Assembly (NCBI RefSeq): GCF_029094545.1
Contig: NZ_CP117835.1
Span: forward strand, 3,018,001 to 3,082,000
Origin: Alkalihalophilus pseudofirmus
GTDB taxonomy: Bacteria > Bacillota > Bacilli > Bacillales > Bacillaceae_D
DNA: 64,000 nt
Direction: 5' to 3'
The notes below the pieces were generated by a model. That model was not told the origin of the DNA and did not search any database. It was given only the letters and a program-made list of their open reading frames with translations. Positions within the stretch are counted from its first letter, which is position 1. Each line of letters starts with the position of its first letter. Below, one piece after another: positions 17,819-25,696 of the stretch. The position numbers and the translations under genes are program-made.

Positions 17819-18991
17819 ATGCAAGATTGGGTAATTATCGGTGGCGGTATTCAAGGGATTACGTTAGCCAGCTACCTCTTGGCTAAAAAATATGTTCCGA
17901 TTGAGCAGCTAACCATTATCGACCCGCACGAAGAACCTTTAGCGATGTGGAAACATTGTACGAAAAAAGTGGGGATGTCTTATTTGCGCTCTCCTTCTAT
18001 TCATCATTTGCAGCCAGAACCATTTGGACTAGAGGCCTTTGCGAAGAAAAAAAATCTACATAAGCAACAAGCTTTTGTTCCTCCTTATGACCGGCCAAAG
18101 CTCTCATTATTCAACGAGCATTGTGAACATCTAATTAAAGATCATCAAATTAAGCAAAGCTGGGTTCAGGGGCGTGTAAACGGCTTAAAGAAGAATACGG
18201 ATTTCTGGATGATTCAATTAGAGAGCGGGGAGGTGATAACAAGCAGACATGTTGTTCTTGCTATAGGAGTAGGTGAACAGCCTATTTGGCCAGATTTTGC
18301 CTATAGCTTAAAAGAAGAAGGAGCGAAAATCGAGCATATATTTGATCAGACCAAGTGCATAACCTCCGAAGAAGATCAAGTATTAGTAGCAGGAGGGGGA
18401 ATCAGCGGTGTTCAAACCGCATTAAAATTAAGTAGTGAGTTAAAAAACCCGGTAACCCTTTTGACTAGACATCCATTTCGAGTAAAGCAGTTTGATTCAC
18501 ATCCAGGATGGCTCGGACCAAAATATATGCGGCATTTCTTGAAGAAAAAATCATACGATCAAAGAAGATCGCTGATTAAACAGGCTAGAAACCGCGGTTC
18601 GCTTCCGGCTGAGCTGCGCACTATGCTAAGAAGGGCTGAATCAGAAGGTCTAGTGCAGTCGATAGTGAATGAAATAGCTGAAACGTATTATGATGGGCGT
18701 ATTCATTTGACCTTTCAAGATGGCACTTCTTGGTACGGCGACAAAGTAATTTTAGCTACAGGCTTTCACCCTAATCCACCTGGTATGGACTGGCTCACCC
18801 AAACGATAGAAGAAGAGCATTTAACTTGTCATACTTGCGGCTATCCAATTGTAGATGATCATACGCTAGAATGGAGTGAAAATCTTTTTGTCTTAGGGGC
18901 ACTAGCAGAATTATCCTTAGGACCAGTTGCTAGAAATATATCCGGAGCTAGAAGAGGCGCAGAAAGAATAATAGCTGCACATAGCGGCTGA
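17819..18991 (+). CDS. FAD/NAD(P)-binding flavoprotein, Zur-controlled, related to N-hydroxylating monooxygenases
   Basis: Flavoprotein of 390 residues. An N-terminal FAD-binding Rossmann motif VIIGGGIQG (about 5-13), a second dinucleotide motif VAGGGISG (about 196-203) and ILATGFHPNPP near 315 give the layout of lysine/ornithine N-hydroxylase-like or YdhS-like FAD/NAD(P) proteins. A CHTCG cysteine pair lies near residue 340. The Zur box in front implies induction by zinc limitation; the divergent neighbour is yciC. The function is not known: possibilities are metallophore biosynthesis or a redox step in zinc sparing, both inferred from context. ATG 17819 has AAAGGGG 8 bases upstream. A terminator follows the stop codon. 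Confidence 0.8.
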   Translation: MQDWVIIGGGIQGITLASYLLAKKYVPIEQLTIIDPHEEPLAMWKHCTKKVGMSYLRSPSIHHLQPEPFGLEAFAKKKNLHKQQAFVPPYDRPKLSLFNEHCEHLIKDHQIKQSWVQGRVNGLKKNTDFWMIQLESGEVITSRHVVLAIGVGEQPIWPDFAYSLKEEGAKIEHIFDQTKCITSEEDQVLVAGGGISGVQTALKLSSELKNPVTLLTRHPFRVKQFDSHPGWLGPKYMRHFLKKKSYDQRRSLIKQARNRGSLPAELRTMLRRAESEGLVQSIVNEIAETYYDGRIHLTFQDGTSWYGDKVILATGFHPNPPGMDWLTQTIEEEHLTCHTCGYPIVDDHTLEWSENLFVLGALAELSLGPVARNISGARRGAERIIAAHSG

Positions 18992-18994
18992 CAG

Positions 18995-19035
18995 CTTGAA
19001 AAAGCATCGTATGTATGAGCAGATGCTTTTTCAAG
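18995..19035. terminator. Bidirectional terminator between convergent genes
   Basis: Stem CTTGAAAAAGCATC / GATGCTTTTTCAAG with a 13-base loop. Confidence 0.85.
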
Positions 19036-19041
19036 TGTAAA

Positions 19042-19338
19042 CTATTCAAATGTGAGGTGAAGCTCATATCCATTTTCTATAATCATTTTCCCATTTTTAT
19101 GATTTTCGATGTGCTCTTTATATGCTAGGGAATGAGCAGAGAACGCTTCTCGATCTCCGGACTCTAGTGCTTGATCGATTGAAATCAGTAATTGAGATTT
19201 CTTAAAGTGGTACATTGAATATTCAAGAACGGCCTGGGCGTAAAGAGACTGGACTGTTGATTCTGTACGTTTTTGAAGTGACTTAATAATTTCTAATTGT
19301 CGGTAAACGTTGTTATCCATCGCAAAGTGATTATTCAT
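19042..19338 (-). CDS. IDEAL-domain protein (98 aa)
   Basis: Small soluble protein with a C-terminal IDEAL domain: SIDQALESGDREAFSAHSLAYKE (about 52-74) matches the family signature IDqALd..DkeaF. IDEAL domains occur in Bacilli in small proteins such as YpiB and are thought to be protein-binding modules; the function of this one is not known. AAGGAGGG lies 7 bases before the ATG. It is a single gene, convergent with the Zur-controlled flavoprotein. Confidence 0.7.
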   Translation of the reverse strand: MNNHFAMDNNVYRQLEIIKSLQKRTESTVQSLYAQAVLEYSMYHFKKSQLLISIDQALESGDREAFSAHSLAYKEHIENHKNGKMIIENGYELHLTFE

Positions 19339-19454
19339 TGCGTATCCCTCCTTAGCTTTCTCTTTGTTCTACTATACCCTTCACTGCTATTTTCAAACCA
19401 TTCACACATCTTTCTTGTGAAAAAATTATCCTCTTTAACCTGCCTAAAACTACT

Positions 19455-19489
19455 AAAAAACAGGCAGCTTTATTTCTAAGCCTGCCTGT
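19455..19489 (-). terminator. Terminator after the FhuF-like gene
   Basis: ACAGGCAG / CTGCCTGT stem, with an additional CTT/AAG pairing, followed by TTTTTT on the minus strand. Confidence 0.8.
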
Positions 19490-19501
19490 CTGTCGTTAAA
19501 A

Positions 19502-20289
19502 TTACATTGATTTTTCTCTTTTTATTTCTTCGCCGCGGGCTTTCCGTTCTTCTTTCGTTAGTTTAGGACATGCATAGCACTTCTTGCCGCCCTCCTTCAC
19601 ATAACTCATGCAGCACGCTGCTTTTACTCTAACCGGCTCTATGGGCTCCCACCAGCTGTCCACATAGCGAAAGGTTACATCATATGGATTTCTTTTTAAG
19701 CCGAAACCTCGCAGTCGACCTCTCTTAACGTGTGCAGATCGTCATTTATTTGTTTCTTTCTCTCATCATCAGCGGTCACCATCCACGCCTCTTGCTGCTT
19801 ATAGAATGGATTACATAGAAGCCCAAAAGCCTGCTGAATAGGTAAAGTCGAGGTAAGGGCAACCATTTCTATTACCGGACGAAGACGGTCAAATAATGCT
19901 TTATACTTCTCAGTTAACACTTTTTCTCGATCACCTTCAGGAAGCTTAGTGCAGTCGGCTTTAATTAAGGAAAAGCCAACTTCATCTCCTTTTACATAGA
20001 AGGCCAGATCTTCATAGTCAAGCCAGGAGTCATAATGAGATACGGTGTATTGATGTGCTGTACATAAATAAGCGACCCACTTCATCATATTCGCGCCGCC
20101 TGCTCTTTCATCAAGCCCTTTGCATGCTGCTGTTCGCTCTTTCATGACCTCCTTCATTACCGCTTCTTTTTGAAGTTCATTTAACTTATAATATGAATCC
20201 GCTTCTTTGTTTAATTGATTTATCTTAATAAAGAATGTTGCCTCAAGCTCTTTTTTTAAATCTTGGTTAAATGGTTCACCATCAGTCAT
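19502..20289 (-). pseudogene. FhuF-like siderophore-iron reductase with an internal frameshift
   Basis: The reading frame from ATG 20289 (AAGGGAGC 7 bases upstream) encodes 197 residues of an IucA/FhuF-type protein and stops at 19696. Immediately past that stop, the -1 frame continues with GLKRNPYDVTFRYVDSW and then the FhuF [2Fe-2S] motif CC-x10-CYAC, ending at 19502. The two parts join naturally if one T is restored to the run TTT (plus-strand AAA at 19704-19706), giving ...EVFGLKRNP. Either a recent one-base deletion has removed the iron-sulfur domain, or this is a sequencing error. FhuF-type proteins release iron from ferric siderophores in the cytoplasm. A terminator follows the second part, not the first stop. 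Confidence 0.8.
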
Positions 20290-20417
20290 ACTAGCAGCTC
20301 CCTTCGTTTATGTATTGCTTTTTCTCTATTACCAATCTTTTAAGATTAATGTTTTCGTTTACACTATATCATAATCGATTCAACGTTATCATGCAGGAGC
20401 TGTGCAAAAGAGTTCAG

Positions 20418-20462
20418 TTTTAATTAGTTTATTTTTAATTCATTCATTTTTAATTAGTTTGC
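20418..20462. repeat. 15-bp tandem repeat, three copies
   Basis: TTTTAATTAGTTTAT, TTTTAATTCATTCAT and TTTTAATTAGTTTGC in tandem, just upstream of a sigma-A promoter. Confidence 0.8.
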
Positions 20463-20481
20463 TTTTTCCATTATTAACTAG

Positions 20482-20510
20482 TTGTTTTTTTAAGGCCTTT
20501 TGCATATAAT
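20482..20510 (+). promoter_or_regulatory. Sigma-A promoter of the 122-aa gene
   Basis: TTGTTT, 17-bp spacer, TATAAT, about 32 bases upstream of the predicted start codon. Confidence 0.7.
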
Positions 20511-20541
20511 AAGAACATAAGTTCGTATGAGGAGGATGAAG

Positions 20542-20910
20542 ATGATGGCGAAGCTGACTAGTGACGAGCATCAAGCCCTTCATCACTATATTTTACTTTT
20601 AGTAGCCAGGCAAGTTCTTGAACGCGACTTTTCGTACCTAGAGCAGGCTAATTTAAAATTAGCTCACCCTTATCTCGAACTAACTAAATCCGTTCTTGAT
20701 CATATCAGTAAAGAACTAAAAGCGATGAAGACTTATTTGCATGCCCATCACATTACCATTGACAGCAGAAAACAAGAGGGGTTATTTAGTGAATATTACT
20801 ACCGTCATAAAGGATATGAAGGAGTGACTAGGGTTTTAAATGCTCATTTAAAAAACCAAGTGCATGATTATGTTACATCCTGCTTTACTACATTTAGAAA
20901 GCCTTCTTAA
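20542..20910 (+). CDS. Uncharacterised 122-aa protein (possibly YhjD-like)
   Basis: Not firmly recognised. The protein is soluble and mostly helical, with no membrane segment, rich in Lys, His and Tyr; the central LERDFSYLEQANLKLAHPYLELTKSVLDHISKELKAMKTYL suggests long helices. From memory it resembles small Bacillus proteins of the YhjD type, whose function is unknown; this should be checked. The start is ATG 20542 or 20545, 6-9 bases after GAGGAGG; an ATG at 20527 lies upstream of that ribosome binding site. A good sigma-A promoter precedes it, so it is expressed as a single gene. Confidence 0.6.
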   Translation: MMAKLTSDEHQALHHYILLLVARQVLERDFSYLEQANLKLAHPYLELTKSVLDHISKELKAMKTYLHAHHITIDSRKQEGLFSEYYYRHKGYEGVTRVLNAHLKNQVHDYVTSCFTTFRKPS

Positions 20911-20939
20911 TTAAAAACCCCCCTCTTACTCTCCTGACA

Positions 20940-20985
20940 AAAAAGAAAGTGAATCACGCAAAGTGACTCACCTTCCTGCTTTTTT
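20940..20985 (-). terminator. Terminator of the MBL-DUF3006 operon
   Basis: Minus strand AAGGTGAGTCAC / GTGATTCACTTT (G-U pairs allowed) flanked by AAAAAAG and TTTTTT. It can also act for the converging gene. Confidence 0.75.
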
Positions 20986-20989
20986 AGGT

Positions 20990-21268
20990 TTATTTTTTCT
21001 TAAAACGGCTTTTTTGATTCGCTTTTAGCTGCTTAAGCATATCAGTGACAGGAGATTCGGAAATTCGCTCTTCTTTTTTCATATGCTTATTAATGACCAG
21101 ACGTGCATGCTCCCTCTCACCTTGCATGTTTACTTCTACTTCAAAGGAATCTCCTTCACATACATCAGGCGGTAGATCACTTAGTGGTATAGTGTATTCT
21201 TTTTCGCTTTCACCAACAAGCAGCACAGCTGCTTTGTTATCTACAATGCGATCAAGTACAGCAATCAT
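20990..21268 (-). CDS. DUF3006 domain protein (92 aa)
   Basis: Small acidic N-terminal DUF3006 domain (IAVLDRIVDNKAAVLLVGESEKEYTIPLSDLPPDVCEGDSFEVEV), followed by a lysine-rich tail ending RFKKK. DUF3006 proteins in Firmicutes typically follow genes for ComEC-like metallo-beta-lactamase-fold proteins, and so it is here: the start codon is 25 bases after the MBL gene stop. The function of the domain is unknown. ATG 21268 has AGGAGG 6 bases upstream. Confidence 0.8.
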   Translation of the reverse strand: MIAVLDRIVDNKAAVLLVGESEKEYTIPLSDLPPDVCEGDSFEVEVNMQGEREHARLVINKHMKKEERISESPVTDMLKQLKANQKSRFKKK

Positions 21269-21293
21269 TTTATCCCTCCTATACAATCAGCAG

Positions 21294-22373
21294 TTAGTTC
21301 TTCAAACAAGCTAGCTCTTCTTCTATAATCTCAGAGAGTCTCCCATCACCAATTCCATTAATATCTGTTAATTCGTTCAAATTTGTAATAGGTCGCATGT
21401 CTATAAGCTGCTGGGCTCTTTCTTCTCCGATATGAACAATCATTGTTAACTCGTTTATAGAAGCTTCATTTATATTTATACAGCTGTCACTAGGTCCGTC
21501 CTCATTTAGAGCAGACTGCTGATTATTTTCCGTATGTATTGATATACTGCTGCCGTCACTGATCATTTGAATCGACCCATGAAGATCTGTTCCATACCAC
21601 TCAAGATTTAATTTATCAATTCTCTCGATCACTTCCCGGTGAGGGTGACCATATTCATTATCTGCTCCTGCAGAGTAAACGGCATACATTGGATCCACCT
21701 TACGTAAGAACGCCTCCTCGCTTGAGGTAGAAGAGCCATGATGCCCTAACTTGATAACATCGGCCTGAAGGTTCACTCCATTATCCACTAATTCCAACTC
21801 AATTTCTTTTTCAATATCAGCCATAAACAGCCACGCTATCTCACCATGCACCATTCGAAGCCCAATAGCTCCTTCATGAAAATCACCTGTTAATTCAGTG
21901 GGATTAATCACTTCAACCGTTAAAGAACCAATTTCAAACTCTTCACCTGCTCGCGGCTCATAATAGTCAGCGCCCGAATCTGCAATAGCCTGAATCGCTC
22001 TTTCAAACGTTCTAGTCGTATGATCGTCACCAGACATCCACACTTCTGTGACGGGAAATTCAGCTAGTACTTGAGCCACTTGGCCGATATGATCAGCATG
22101 TGGGTGAGTTCCAACAAACAAGTCAAGTTCAGTAACCCCCGCCTCTTTAAGAAGAGAGACCACTTCATCCCTGTCATGTCTGCCTGCATCAATTAAAACC
22201 GTCGAGTCTTTCGTTTGCAATAACGTTGCATCTCCTTGATCTACGTCTAGAAACGTTACGATCAGTTCTTTTTCGCCAATCTCCTTTACCGTTTTTTCTT
22301 CAGAGGTTTGACTTATCTCACTGCATCCACTCAGCAGCAACATCAAACAAATCGTAAATAATACCGTCCTCAT
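21294..22373 (-). CDS. Lipoprotein with ComEC-type MBL-fold hydrolase domain and C-terminal helix-hairpin-helix
   Basis: Exported lipoprotein of 359 residues. A signal peptide ends in the lipobox LLSGC (about 14-18). The ComEC/Rec2-like metallo-beta-lactamase domain (about 36-275) has DVDQGDATLL, the metal motif HPHADH, a conserved LGHHGSSTS histidine motif, and YGHPH. The C-terminal about 60 residues (ININEASINELTMIVHIGEERAQQLID) form a ComEA-type helix-hairpin-helix DNA-binding domain. It should be anchored outside the membrane and could cut or handle extracellular DNA or nucleotides; the enzyme reaction is not established. It is operonic with DUF3006. GGGAG lies 6 bases before the ATG. Confidence 0.85.
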   Translation of the reverse strand: MRTVLFTICLMLLLSGCSEISQTSEEKTVKEIGEKELIVTFLDVDQGDATLLQTKDSTVLIDAGRHDRDEVVSLLKEAGVTELDLFVGTHPHADHIGQVAQVLAEFPVTEVWMSGDDHTTRTFERAIQAIADSGADYYEPRAGEEFEIGSLTVEVINPTELTGDFHEGAIGLRMVHGEIAWLFMADIEKEIELELVDNGVNLQADVIKLGHHGSSTSSEEAFLRKVDPMYAVYSAGADNEYGHPHREVIERIDKLNLEWYGTDLHGSIQMISDGSSISIHTENNQQSALNEDGPSDSCININEASINELTMIVHIGEERAQQLIDMRPITNLNELTDINGIGDGRLSEIIEEELACLKN

Positions 22374-22445
22374 TTCAATCTCCCTACCCTTTTTTCGCCT
22401 GTCTATATCAAAGCTTGATTCATTACAATCATTAATTATACAAGA

Positions 22446-22484
22446 AAAAAAGAAATCATGGCACTTGGCTATGATTTCTTTTTG
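22446..22484 (-). terminator. Terminator of cheA-cheW-cheY
   Basis: AAAGAAATCAT / ATGATTTCTTT with an 11-base loop and T tracts. Confidence 0.9.
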
Positions 22485-22488
22485 ACGT

Positions 22489-22848
22489 TTATCCTAACAC
22501 TTTATTAATGGATTCTAGCACACGGTCTGCTTGAAATGGCTTAACAATAAAGTCTTTTGCACCAGACTGAATGGCATCAATCACCATTGATTGCTGTCCC
22601 ATTGCAGAACACATAATCACTTTTGCAGAAGAATCTGTCTCTCTAATCGCTTTAAGAGCTTCAATTCCATCCATTTCAGGCATAGTAATATCCATTGTGA
22701 CTAAATCGGGCTTTAATTCTTTATATTGATTGACTGCTTCTGCTCCATTAGCCGCTTCTCCAGCAATCTCAAACCCATTCTTAGATAAGATATCTTTAAT
22801 CATCATTCGCATAAATGCCGCATCATCTACAATTAATACAGACGCCAT
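22489..22848 (-). CDS. cheY: Chemotaxis response regulator CheY
   Basis: Single-domain receiver of 119 residues. It has the acidic pair VDD (8-9), the phospho-acceptor aspartate D53 in LVTMDITMPEMDG, the switch Thr/Ser region IMCSAMG, and the KP motif FIVKPFQ. Phosphorylated by CheA, it binds the flagellar switch. It is the third gene of cheA-cheW-cheY, 44 bases after cheW. GAGGTG lies 6 bases before the ATG. The sequence is close to the main CheY of Bacilli rather than to CheB or Spo0F. Confidence 0.92.
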   Translation of the reverse strand: MASVLIVDDAAFMRMMIKDILSKNGFEIAGEAANGAEAVNQYKELKPDLVTMDITMPEMDGIEALKAIRETDSSAKVIMCSAMGQQSMVIDAIQSGAKDFIVKPFQADRVLESINKVLG

Positions 22849-22892
22849 CTAAATCACCTCTTCACCTTTGCTCTATGTATTTATTTCTTTCA

Positions 22893-23339
22893 TTACGATT
22901 CTTGTATCACTTTTTCCAAGTTTAAGAGCGTAAATAAACGCTTATTAAGCTTGACTACACCTCGTAAGTATTCAGCTTCAACGCCGCCGACCACTTCAGG
23001 GGTCGGCTCTATTTTATCAACTGGAATATCAATGACATCGTTTGCCCCATCAACGATAAAACCAATCTCAATGTAACCTTTTTGGATCACAAGAATTCTC
23101 GTCGCTTCATCTAACCCTTTTTCTTCAATGCCAAATCGCTTTCTAAGGTTAATAATTGGTGTAATAACACCTCTTAAATTCATTACACCGGTGACAAAGG
23201 GATATGTGCTTGGAATTCTAGTGACGGGCTGCATCCGTTCAATCGATTGAATATAATCTACTTCGATGGCATATTCCTCGTCTTTTAATTGAAAAACAAT
23301 GACTTTCATTTCTGTTCTCGCAGCTGTTTCATTAGACAC
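22893..23339 (-). CDS. cheW: Chemotaxis coupling protein CheW
   Basis: Adaptor of 148 residues linking chemoreceptors to CheA. A single CheW SH3-like fold: EYAIEVDYIQSIERMQPVTRIP, VTGVMNLRGVITPIINLRKRF and FIVDGANDVIDIP. The start is a GTG at 23339, with GAGGGGG about 8 bases upstream. It lies between cheA (23 bases upstream) and cheY. Length and motifs are normal. Confidence 0.93.
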   Translation of the reverse strand: MSNETAARTEMKVIVFQLKDEEYAIEVDYIQSIERMQPVTRIPSTYPFVTGVMNLRGVITPIINLRKRFGIEEKGLDEATRILVIQKGYIEIGFIVDGANDVIDIPVDKIEPTPEVVGGVEAEYLRGVVKLNKRLFTLLNLEKVIQES

Positions 23340-23362
23340 ACGAAGGCCCCCTCACTCGTTCA

Positions 23363-25450
23363 TTACTTAATTAATGCGTTGGTATCTACAATAAGAGCCA
23401 CTTGGCCATTTCCTAAAATCGTAGCTCCTGAAATGGCAAACACGTTTGTCAGATAGTTTCCTAGAGATTTTAGTACGATATCGTGCTGTCCAATTAATGA
23501 ATCAACGACAAGCCCTGCTACTTTATCACCTTTATTAATGATAACAAGTGAATAAAAGTCTTCCGTTTGCGACTCACCAGGAACTTCAAATATATCTTTT
23601 AAGAACACAAGCGGGACCACTTTACCGCGGAAATCAATCACTTTTTGATTGTGAGCGCTGTAAACATCCTGCTTATTAACAATGGCTGTTTCAACAATAG
23701 AGGATAACGGAATAGCGTATTTCTCTTCTTGTACTTCTACTAACATGACATCAATAATAGATAGCGTAAGCGGTAGTTGAATAGAGAAAATAGAACCTCT
23801 GCCAAGTACGGAATTAACCGTGACGATGCCGCCTAATGATTCAAATGTATTACGAACAACATCAAGACCCACGCCTCGGCCTGACACATCTGTTATTTTC
23901 TCAGCTGTACTAAATCCAGAGGAGAATAACAGTCCAAAGACCTGCTGATCTGTCATCTTTTCTGCCTCTTCTTCTGTTACCACTCCATTAGATAAAGCTT
24001 TATTTAAGATTTTTTGACGATCAATCCCGGCTCCATCATCTTCAATTTCAATAAACACATTATTTCCGCTATGGTAGGCCTTTAATTTAACCGTACCCTC
24101 TTCAGACTTTCCATTAGCCAAACGAACATCAGGCGTTTCAATTCCATGATCGATTGAATTTCGCAACAGATGAACTAATGGATCGCCGATTTCATCAATA
24201 ATTGTTCGATCAAGCTCTGTATCGGCACCAACAATCTCAAGGTTCACTTTCTTGTTTAAGTCTTTTGACAAGCTGCGAACCATACGAGGAAATCGGTTAA
24301 AAACTTGCTCAACAGGCATCATTCTCATATTTAGAATGATCTCTTGCAAATCTCCAGAGATTCGTGACATTCTCTCAACCGTTTCATTAAGTTCATTATT
24401 CTTTAATTCACTAGCTATTTGCTCTAGTCTTCCTCGGTCGATCACAAGCTCTTCAAATAAATTCATTAGAACGTCAAGACGTTCAATATTCACTCGAATC
24501 GTCTTATTTGATTCATGTCCTGCTTTTTTAGTTTCAGCTTTAGTTTGAACTCCTGCTTCTTTTCTTGCCGGGCTCTTTTTATCGGTTGGTTGTTTAGACG
24601 GTGCTGCTTGCTCTGTCGGTTCAGAGCTGGTGCTTTTCTCACCGTCTGCGAGCATTTCTTCTTTACTCGTCAAGTCAGCTTTTTCAACCGGCTGGACTAC
24701 AACATTCGTAATCTCTGAAACTTTTAATATACGCTGCTTTATTTCCTCAGCTTCAACCTTTGAGACAAGCGTTACCATAAATGTCTCATCAAACTTCTCT
24801 TCTTCTAATTGATCAGCACTTGGAGTTGATTTAATGACTTCCCCAACCTGCTCTAATACTTCAAACACCATGAATACCCGCGCTGCTTTTAACATCGCTT
24901 GTTCATCTAATGTTACTTCAATCTGATAGGCATAATACCCTTGTTCAAAAGACTGCTCGAGCACGGTTCTTTCAAACTCATCATACACTTCAGTCAGCTG
25001 AACATTAGCAGCAGCTGGAGTTGCTGCGGCCGCTGCCGTTTCTTTTTCCGCAAGGGATGCTGCTTCTAGGCTCTCACCCTTCTCAATTGCCTCAAGCTTT
25101 GAAACAACGGCAGAAACATCACGCTTGCCCTCTCCGCCAGAAGCAATGTCTTGTACCATCGCTTCAAGGTCATCTACTGCCAAAAAAACGACATCCATCA
25201 CTTCGGACGTAACACTTAATTTTTGATTGCGAATAAGGTCGAGTACATTTTCCATGTTATGAGTTAAGTGTGCTAAATCTTCAAAACCCATTGTTGCTGC
25301 CATTCCTTTAAGTGTATGAGCAGAACGAAAGACCTCACCGACAATGGATAGATCATCCGGAGTTTGTTCTAATTTTAGTAAATGGTCGTTGATCGATTGT
25401 AAATGTTCTTGACTCTCATCAAGAAACACATCTAAATACTCTGAATTCAT
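23363..25450 (-). CDS. cheA: Chemotaxis histidine kinase CheA
   Basis: Cytoplasmic kinase of 695 residues with the five CheA domains: HPt with phospho-histidine H45 (SAHTLKG); a CheY-docking region in the 170-270 range followed by a Lys/Glu-rich linker; dimerisation helices from about 320; ATPase with LLRNSIDHGIE, DDGAGID and GRGVGLDVV; and a C-terminal CheW-like domain. Receptor signals set its autokinase rate. ATG 25450 begins MNSEYLDVFLDES as in the Bacillus subtilis protein; the GAGGTG 12 bases upstream could also serve the adjacent TTG. It is first in a three-gene operon lacking cheB, cheR, cheC and cheD. A TGnTATGAT extended -10 lies at 25523-25531. Confidence 0.93.
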   Translation of the reverse strand: MNSEYLDVFLDESQEHLQSINDHLLKLEQTPDDLSIVGEVFRSAHTLKGMAATMGFEDLAHLTHNMENVLDLIRNQKLSVTSEVMDVVFLAVDDLEAMVQDIASGGEGKRDVSAVVSKLEAIEKGESLEAASLAEKETAAAAATPAAANVQLTEVYDEFERTVLEQSFEQGYYAYQIEVTLDEQAMLKAARVFMVFEVLEQVGEVIKSTPSADQLEEEKFDETFMVTLVSKVEAEEIKQRILKVSEITNVVVQPVEKADLTSKEEMLADGEKSTSSEPTEQAAPSKQPTDKKSPARKEAGVQTKAETKKAGHESNKTIRVNIERLDVLMNLFEELVIDRGRLEQIASELKNNELNETVERMSRISGDLQEIILNMRMMPVEQVFNRFPRMVRSLSKDLNKKVNLEIVGADTELDRTIIDEIGDPLVHLLRNSIDHGIETPDVRLANGKSEEGTVKLKAYHSGNNVFIEIEDDGAGIDRQKILNKALSNGVVTEEEAEKMTDQQVFGLLFSSGFSTAEKITDVSGRGVGLDVVRNTFESLGGIVTVNSVLGRGSIFSIQLPLTLSIIDVMLVEVQEEKYAIPLSSIVETAIVNKQDVYSAHNQKVIDFRGKVVPLVFLKDIFEVPGESQTEDFYSLVIINKGDKVAGLVVDSLIGQHDIVLKSLGNYLTNVFAISGATILGNGQVALIVDTNALIK

Positions 25451-25696
25451 CAAGCTCTTGTTCACCTCAATGGTCACTTAGTCCTTCATGTTAAGAGGAA
25501 CCTGCCGACTGCTATTTCTTTTATCATAGCACATTTTCCTAAAACATGAGTATTTATTCATAGTAAAAATTGAATATCTTTTCTCTCCGATTTCAAGACT
25601 CATCCTTGTAGATAAAGGGGATATACTGCCTCACAAAAGGCATTACGGTAAAAAACTCCTGGAAGCTGCGGTTTTATCCTTTAAGGTGATATTCCA

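Noticed and set aside
20300-20400. Fur box upstream of the FhuF-like gene
   Set aside because: TGATAAC and ATTATGATA fragments are present but do not form a convincing 7-1-7 or 19-bp Fur site.
25560-25696. Possible c-di-GMP riboswitch after the PAS-GGDEF-EAL gene
   Set aside because: A small TGCCT/AGGCA hairpin is visible, but the GEMM consensus is absent and the site lies downstream of the gene.
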